DNA of 60,000 nt, from positions 7,738,501 to 7,798,500 of the forward strand of contig OX442318.1 in assembly GCA_949358305.1 (NCBI GenBank), written 5' to 3'. The DNA is from Strigamia acuminata. Lineage: Eukaryota > Arthropoda > Chilopoda > Geophilomorpha > Linotaeniidae. The notes under the pieces are model-generated. The model ran no database searches and was not told where the DNA came from. It saw only the letters and a list, made by a program, of their open reading frames with translations. The position numbers and the translations under genes are program-made. This document shows, in pieces, positions 36,601 through 45,600 of the stretch (position 1 is the first letter of the stretch; each line of letters begins with the position of its first letter).

Positions 36601-39600
36601 CCCGGACACCCAGATTTCCCGGTAATAAATTTGTTCCCAGTCTAGCCCTGATAACAAACCAATTTTTCGGATTCCTTGCGATTCGTTATAACGAAGCTCG
36701 ACTGAACTTTGTAAGCCTAACGGCTAAAACGGCTCGGCTGACCCGAGGTTGACTCCATTCAATATTCACGTGCTAATGTGAAGTCCACTTCTTGACTAGG
36801 ATTGCTGTAATGAGTAGTGGTGGCAGCTTTAACGCGGAAGAAAAATTTCTTGCCCGGAATTAAGTCTTTCACTGAAAACAAAGCAGTAAATCAATCGAGA
36901 CAATTTCGGCTTTCCGCAAAGCTCATTTACTGGTGTATGTGTTTCCCCTGACAACCTTCTCGGCGACCGGTAACCATGTGGAATTCAATTCCGTCTTGTA
37001 CTCCACGACGTAATAGACGACAGGAACGGTGCTGTTGGCGGGCGGCAACCAAGATATCGCGACGCCTTCGGTAACTAGTCGCACGTGGACCTCGCGAGGT
37101 GTACCCGGCTTGGGACCTGCGGGAGGAGAAGAGTCTGGAACAGCTGAGTATCCCCGATGCTCTGTGACTGCTGAAGGACACAAGCAAAGAACAGAAGGAA
37201 AGTAGACTGTCAGTAAATCGACTAAACTAGAACCTAATTTAGTTAAATACGTGGTCCATTTTTGAACCCATTCCAAACAAAGTGAAAAACTAATTCAACT
37301 GACAGCTACTCTTGAGAAATCTAATTTCGTCCAGAGAAAGGAAAAAAACTACGACTAGAAATTTGCTTGTGTGAGAAGACAAAGAAAACAAACGCACAAA
37401 GCCCCCAAGAGATTTAAAAGCGTAAATATATAGATAGATAGCTACCTGATGGCTTAACTATAGTCGGAATATACGTTGAGCCAGACGAGTCAGTCGGGAG
37501 CACCGGCATAGTGTAATCAGCAGCTACAAGTCCGTAAAACACAACTTTTACTCATTTTATTCAATCAACTACACAGGAGAGGCAATTTCCATACGCCAGT
37601 GCACAAGCCGACCTACATTCGAACTAATCAAGCTTAATCCCCAGGGCCCCTAATCCCGTTGGGGCCTCACAAGCAGTGCCAGATTAAACCCAAGGGAGGC
37701 CCCTAGCCAGTCAAAATCGCAAGGCCCCCTGACAAATTATCTCCTAATATGTTTATGATTTTACGTTTTACCAACCAACAGTTTGTTGTTGTGGGACCAC
37801 TAAACCTGCTTCTAATACTTTGATTTTCCCAACCAACAATTTGTTGTTACAGGCCCCTTAAAGGCGTGGGGCCCAAAGGCCGGTGCCTAATTTGTCTGTT
37901 TGGTCACCCGGTACTGCTGATAAGCGACTACAGTCGCACGCTATAGTTGAAACTGGTGTGCAAGTTGGATGATGGGTCCTTTAGCAAAGCCGTAGTTAGA
38001 ATTTTCGATACTTCGATACTTTCGTTAACTCGTACACATTTTTCACTTATGTTGAACCCCTTGCCCCGACTCCAGGAACTGAGTTTATCATTTTATTATC
38101 GCGCATACAGATTGCCTCTCGTGCGCAGTGTATATATCTCGTTGATGAAATATACGTTTCGTGGTGGCCGTAACGATATCGCTGAACATTCCATCGCCTA
38201 GTTCGTTTCGGGAAAGCACTTGGAAATCGTATTCTGTGTTGGGACTTAAACTGAAAATGGTGTATGTAGAAGCCCCGTCGGGATAAACCCGTAGAGTACG
38301 CCAAGCATTGTCGCCCCGACTAGATTCGCGATACCAAACGAGGTAATGTTGGGCAAAACCGCCGTCGTATGCTGGCAACCAAAAAACTGTCGCTTCAAAT
38401 GTGCTCGTGTTAACCGACACGTTAGTTGGAGCATGTGGCGTCGTACCTTGAATGAAACCAAACAATCATCCCGATAGATAAGCATTCATCTAATTGTATA
38501 CTCACTTTCAACAAGTAAGAGCGTGCCTACGACTAACGTGGCCACATCGTTCTGCACGACGCACTCGTAGTAGCCGTGATCCTCCTTCCGCAGAGATTTA
38601 ATCGTGAGATTACCACCTCGTATCGAGTACCGTTCGTGAGGAAATTTAGCGCCATCCCGCTGCAATTTCAATTAATTAAATACGTGTTCAAATTTCTCAA
38701 CATTTCCGCAACTTACTCGTCGCCAAGAGATTTTAGGCGTCGGCGTACCGGTCGCTTCGCATGGCATTTTCACCTCGCTGTTTACCGTACGTTGGTACAT
38801 GTCTTGCGGCATTTTAGTGATTACCGGTGGATCTAAATCAAACAAAACGTGTAAATCAGACTGAAATATCAAACACTAAATTTGCTGTTTTTGTTGTTTA
38901 TAGAAACACCAAAAATCAAAAAAACACAAACCCACTCCAAGAGTGGCCTAACTCCCATAGGTCGAGTCATTTCACTTGTGTAGTGATACATAACACCAGA
39001 ATTGCGTTAAATGTACAGACATTGTAATCGATTACCCTTCTGGAACACACCTTTTACATAATTAATCAATGTTAACTGATCCCGAATCCAAATTCAACAA
39101 AGTTCTCCACCACCCAATGTGTAGGAAACTCGCTGGGCAAATAACGCGGCGCTTCAAAAGGTTTGAAAAATGTTTGCAGTTAAATTTACATTTTATGAGG
39201 TACCGATCAGAGTGTATATGGGCGAATTATTTATATCTGTCACATCATAAACCATATCTATCTATCTTCAAGTTTCCACATCCGAACGGTCTCGTGGAAT
39301 CCCCCAATTCACTAAAAAAAAACACACTTTTTCCCATCGTTTCGTGCACTAAATCATCAATTTTCCCTCCACCATCCTCAACATTCACTCAGTTGATTCC
39401 ATCTTACCTCTAACAAGAACTTCCATTAAATTAGACATCCCCGTCGTGCCTTGCGAATTGTAAGGTGTGCAAGTATAAAGGCCTTGATGCTCAGATGTTA
39501 CCTAAATGAAAAATTATTTTAATCTTTTAATTCATTTAATTTTTAAATGTGGAAACTATACAGTCTGAATGAGCAAAGATCCATTGGCGAGTGCCACGTA

Positions 39601-42600
39601 ACCGGGTGTAGCCGACGGTTCGAATTGACGACTGTCTTTGACCCACGTAACGAATTGATGTGGCGGATTTGCTTCAAAATAGCAATGAACTATGCCAGAT
39701 AAGCCCAGCGGTAAATACTGTACCGTGGGCGTGTATGTTACCCGCGCCGGAACTAAAATAAATAAAAAAATAAATAAAAAAGTAAATAAAAATAAAAATT
39801 TATGTTTGTTTCAAATCGCATATTTTTACCGACTGCCACGACCGCGCCAAAAATCGTGACAATAAATACTTTTTCTTGTGAAAATACAAAAACAAAAACC
39901 ACAGTTTTGTAGAGACTTAAATTCCCTACAAACTAGGACTAATTTCAGAATTTATCAAAGCCTTTTTTCATATCAAAACAAACCGGATTTAGGTTTAAGC
40001 GCGCAATTTGGCTTCCATTTTAGTTTAAGTCGCCGACAGACGGCGCTACCAACAGCGGAAGTCAAAACAAACAAACAAACGGTCGAGTCAAGTAAAATAA
40101 AAAAAAATAATACGCAATTTTTTGACATTTTTTGACTTACAATCGACGTTTAGGTAAGCCGAAGCCGTGTGGGGTGTACCGATACCGTTGCTCACTTCGC
40201 ACGTGTATTTTCCCATGTCGTCGGCTGTCAAAGGATTGATGATCAAGGTTCCGTCTTTGCGAATAACCGTTCTCGTTTCCAGCCAGGCCAAGTCCTTGAT
40301 CTCGATATCGTTGCGATACCTGCGAATGGTTACGTTCCATCAATCGAATTGACGAGGAATTGAAAAGCAAATGAAATTTACCATCGGTGTGTGATGTTGC
40401 CCGGTAATGCCCGTGCCTCGCAAACGAATTCCACTTTATCACCTTCCTTTTCACTTCTATTGCTAGGAGGGATGTAAATGACTGCTCTACCTGTACACAC
40501 AATCAAATATTTCAATTCATATCTCATTTCGCTCTTCTGTTGCTCGTGCTCTTCAATTTTTCATTAAAAATTCAAACAAAATAGGAGAATAAAAATTTCA
40601 CTGCCTCGAGTTGAGTTAGTTTCTTGGTGTGTGACTGGAAAGCGCAATTCGATCATTTTCAATTCCGGCTAAATAATAAATACTTTTTATCTGCCGTTAT
40701 GTTTAAATTGAAATGGTTTGTAACTTTCTTATCTACTTATGTTGGATCATATTTACATACATCTACGGTGCAACCGACTGAACGTGTCTTGAATAATCAT
40801 CTGATTAAACTTAATATTAAATAATTTTCCCCGCCAATACAGATCTTGACTTTCAATGTTGCTTTTCTCTATGTTTATAAACGGTATTATTGAATTTACC
40901 AAATGTATTTTGATATTTTTAAAGTGTACTTTGATAAAAACGTTCTGGCAACGTTCAGGCATCGTTCAGGCACGTTCAGTCGACGTTCATGTTTTTTTAA
41001 GTATAAATACTTAGAGAGGTTGATACAGTAATAACAACTGATGAATGACCGGGAACGGTCGACAGGTATTTGGAATACCATCAAACACATTTTCAATATG
41101 TATTTCGCTATTTTCAATGTTTGTTTCGATATTTTTATTGTGTATTTCGATATTTTCAACGTATATTTTGACGTTTTCAGCATTTATTTTGACATTTTCA
41201 ACGTCTATTTTGAAATTTTCAACGTCTATTTTGATGTTCCCGATGCATATTTTAATACCTTCAATGTGTATTTTGACACTTTCAATGTATATTTTGACAT
41301 TTTCAGTCTGTATTTTGACATTTTCAATTCTTAAAAATTTATTTTGCATCATAAATATTAAAAACATTAAAAAAAAATTCCTTTTACGTCTATTTTGTAT
41401 ATATTTAAATTAATTTAATAATAATAACATTAAAAACTAACCTGCTACTATCACTTTGGTGGTATGCTTAATCTCTCCTTCAGCATTGCGTGCCACACAA
41501 GTATAGTCTCCAATGTCTGAAAGTAGCAGACTCATGATTTTCACCTCTCTGCCATCATTATAAATCTGAATGTTGGATGACGGTTCTAAAGGCTTTTCTC
41601 CCTACACAAAAAAAAATAAAATCCAAAAAAATAAATGTTTGAAAATGTCGAATAAATCCGTTGCTTTTCTCACCTTATACCAAACGATGTCGGGTTTAGG
41701 AGTTCCTTCGGCTTCGCAATTGAGAAAAATACTGTCTCGAACTTTGACGTAGATCACTTCCTGCGGTGTAACAGTGAAATGCGGTGGAGCTGGAAGCAGC
41801 AATTTTAAAAATTAATACACGAAACAAAGTGCCTTCCCAAAGCATCTTAAAACCGCGTAAAAATCTTATTTCGTGTTCAATTTGCTTCAAATTACTATAC
41901 AACACGGGCAAATTACTCGAGATGCCATAAAACTTCAAAGCTTTCTATCTCTCTTTCTGTGTGGCGCAACTTTTAACAATTTACCGTCAAATCATCATCA
42001 TCGTCTTGTAGAGAACGAGCCCACTCGCTAATGCTATCTATCAGTCCGTGTGTTGTGTGACACAGCACGTTGCGCACACCCACACCTTGATGATACCTTT
42101 CCTTCTTCACTTCTTCTTCTTCACCCCACTATTAATGGCCCTCTTCTCGCCACCAACTTCTAATTGATCTCAAAAACTTTTTTACCACTTTCGATTATCA
42201 CACATCTTCGCGACAAGAGACTGCTGGACCCAACACTTTTTTCTCCTCTTTTTATTCCCGCACACGTTGGACCGTTAACAAGCAATGTGGTGCTCAACGC
42301 TTGCGCAAACAGGATCCGCTCCCTGACTTATTGGCTTAGGAACAAAATTAAAGTCGTATAACACCCACTACCAATCCAATCTCCTTTCCCTTCCACCCCA
42401 CTATCCAAAAAAGATCATTCATTGCCACAAAAACCCTTTTTTCTCTCTTCTTTCCTAATTACAGACTTTGTCCGCGCTAAAAATGTCAACTCCTCCACTT
42501 TTTTTCTCTTTTTTTGCCTCCAAGATTTACAAAATCAAGACTCAAACTTACAATTTCTACCTTAGAATTTGATTCATGTGTTTTAGCTAAAAAAAAACTG

Positions 42601-45600
42601 TTTTAGTTGAATAAATCCTGTTTTAGCTGAATAAATCCTGTTTTAGCTGAATAAATCCTGTTTTAGCTGAATAAATCCTGTTTTAGCTGAATAAATCCTG
42701 TTTTACCTGAATAAATCCTGTTTTACCTGAATAAATCCTGTTTTACCTGAATAAATCCTGTTTTACCTGAATAAATCCTGTTTTAGCCAAATGTTCTATT
42801 GTACACTTGATTCAAAATGTGTCCTCTAGTGACTAAAAGATACATAAATGTGCCTATGGTGGCAAAAAGATTCATAAATGCGTCCTGTAGTGGCTAAAAA
42901 ATACACAAATGTGTCCTCTAGTGGCGAAAAGATACACAAATGCGCCTGTGGTGGCAAAAAGATGCATTAATTTGCCTATGGTGTCAAACATACAATAATT
43001 CTTCATTTTTCTTCACAAAATCCATTTTAAAATGAAGTGAAATGCAAATATTGAGAGTCCACGCACACACAACTCGATTCAAATATGTTTACATTGCATT
43101 AGTTTAAGATGATTACTTGCAGTAGCGCAATCGGCTTTCTAATTTCCTAGCAAAAAAGCATCTCCATCTCCCACGACGCTCTGCATTATTATTATAATCC
43201 GTCTAAGGGGGCATCGAATGAAAGGCACAACCGATACTCCCATAAAAGTTTTATTTTGTGTATTAATTAACGGAATGAGTCGATTTCAATCTGTGCAAAT
43301 TGCAGAGGAGAAGTAATAAAGTCGTGTAGAGTGGGATTGAATTAATTTGGAAAGAAGGCAAAGGTTTCGGATGCCGCACGCCTTTTTATAATTTTATTAA
43401 ATCAAGTCCTGATCGACTTTTTCATTCAATTTAAAATCTCCAGCGTGCCCTTGTGAGGGCGGCACAAAGTTCATTTGGCGTCCGCAGAGACCCATTTCTG
43501 GGTTCCTCCCCGGACCCCGACACGCACCAGAAAGCCGTTTCGCTTCGGCTGGAAGGTCGAGTTAAACACCGCAATCGTTGCTTAAAAAATTCGCCTTTCT
43601 CCATGTTTTTCCCCACAACTACTCGTAAAAAATGATTTATTTGTGTACTGCAGTATCATATGATGAACGTTCACTTATTCGACAGTTCATTATTTCGACG
43701 GCCAAAAAATAAACTCCTTTTTTTACGTTCAAGGAACTGGTTCAGGGGGAATCTAGAAGGGCACCAGCCCCTCCCCCCCAATGGTCTGGGCAAACGCAGT
43801 CGAAAAGATGAACGTCGAATAAACGATAGTCTAACTTTTTTCTGCCAAGGGTTACAGTAAGCCTCGATAACTCATTGGGAGACATGGGTGTTCATAAAAT
43901 CATTCGGATAATCGAACATTAGGTTTATACACATACTGTACTGCAGGGGTTCCCAAACTTTTTAGCATCGCGACCCATTTCATCTACTGGTGCATTAAAT
44001 TTTTCAAAAATAAACTACTAAAAAGAAAGAAAAAAAAAGAAGAAATTTTGCATAAAATTTTACATAAAATTTTACTTAAGTTTGCAAAAAATAATTTTAG
44101 TTTGGGAAACGCTACTGTACTGCATATGAAAATAAAAAGTTGTTGAAATAAGTTAAAAAGCATTAAAACCAACCAAAAATGAATAAAAATCGTCAAAAAA
44201 CATTAAAAACCGACTAAAAATAGGTGAAAATCGTCAAAAAACATTAAAAACCGACTAAAAACATTAAATATCGATTAAAAACATTTTAAATCGATTAAAA
44301 ACATTAAAAATCGTCAAAAAACATTAAAAATCGTTAAAAAATCGATAAAAAAATCGATAAAAAAATCGCTTACTGCTGTTTAGATAACCGATCGTTCGTA
44401 TAACCAGTGTTCCAATACTCGAAGCTCTGCTGCATTTGGATATTTATAACATCATTCGCAGACCACACAAAATAATAAACTTAAAATTTAACCTGCTGCA
44501 TTTGGCCAACCATTTAATTAACTAAATGACTTTGCAGACCTATCATTCCCCACCCCTGCACTAACTTAAAACCACCAATGGGTACCTCACAAAATAGTCT
44601 ACATAACCCAAGTGTTGGCGAGCCCTCACGGAAGAACGAAGATAATTACTTGACCAAATCAAGAAGAAAAAGAGAATTAAAGTGAAGAATGGTCGAATTC
44701 GTTGTGTCTTTCGGCGCGAGGGACAATGCGCAAATTGAGTTTAGGAGGCCGAGAAAGTCGATTGCAAAGAGCAACTTACCGTGAACGTCCAGATGAAGCC
44801 ATGTGCCGTTCTTGCCAGCATCTGGTGGTCGATTCAAGAAGAAGATTTTGCACTCATACCAGCCCTGGTCGCTCTCTCGAACGTCTGAGATGTTAAGTGA
44901 AGCATCGGTGGCTAATGCTATTCTTCCTTCGTATCCCTCACCGCGATGAGGGGGGTAACCGTGATACCAAATGTAAATGGGAATTTTAACACCCTGCAAA
45001 CATAAATTAACATTTTCCAATTAACTTGTCGTGATAACACAAACAAAACACCCTCGGTCACCTTTTCATTTCCGAAAACGAAGAGAAAAAATTAAAAAAA
45101 ACAAAAACCTTCTCGTCTCTTTCTTAATCCCTCAAACACCAAAACCGGGCGAGAGGATTTTGCTAATGTTTACGCGCCACTTCACAAACACCACCGAACA
45201 TTAAGCTGCCCACCTAATTAAACTATTTTTAATACCATCCATTCTTTTTAACCGTTGCAATGCCAAACAAACCAAAGACTAAAAGATGCTAATTAGGAGA
45301 CATTGCTGTTGCTAACACAATCCCAGAGTGAATATACAAACTTTATTCAATTTTATTATTGATTTGTCCTTCCCAGAGGTCATGGTACCCCAAAATTAAG
45401 TAGCGTAATTGTAACAATAATAATTGGGTCTATTGCCTCCACATAGGCTCTGTCGTTTCCAACAGCCGAAGCCTACACTTAAGATGAAAACACAAGAGAG
45501 CGAGTAAAATTCCAAAGCTTGCTAGTACAAGTTTAAGCCTAGTACTCATACGCTTTCAGAGTCTAAATATTTTTACAGTCTTAATTTTTCAACAGCACCA

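Larger units (their letters stand above)
36028..36704. mobile_element. pogo/Tigger-like MITE interrupted by two later insertions
   Basis: The ends CAG...CTCGTTATAATGAA and CGTTATAACGAAGCTCGACTG and the core 'GGTTGGCTGGCCATAGAAC' identify the same family as 33770-33935. Removing the two nested elements leaves about 180 bp, close to the intact 166-bp copy. It sits about 65 bp from the tutl exon at 36770-36871. Confidence 0.75.

Noticed and set aside
41041-41413. Paired open frames of about 97-122 codons on both strands
   Set aside because: They follow the degenerate minisatellite in a tutl intron and show no domain.
43431-43635. GC-richer segment with short frames on both strands in a tutl intron
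   Set aside because: No splice sites consistent with tutl phases and no recognisable domain; probably part of an old repeat.
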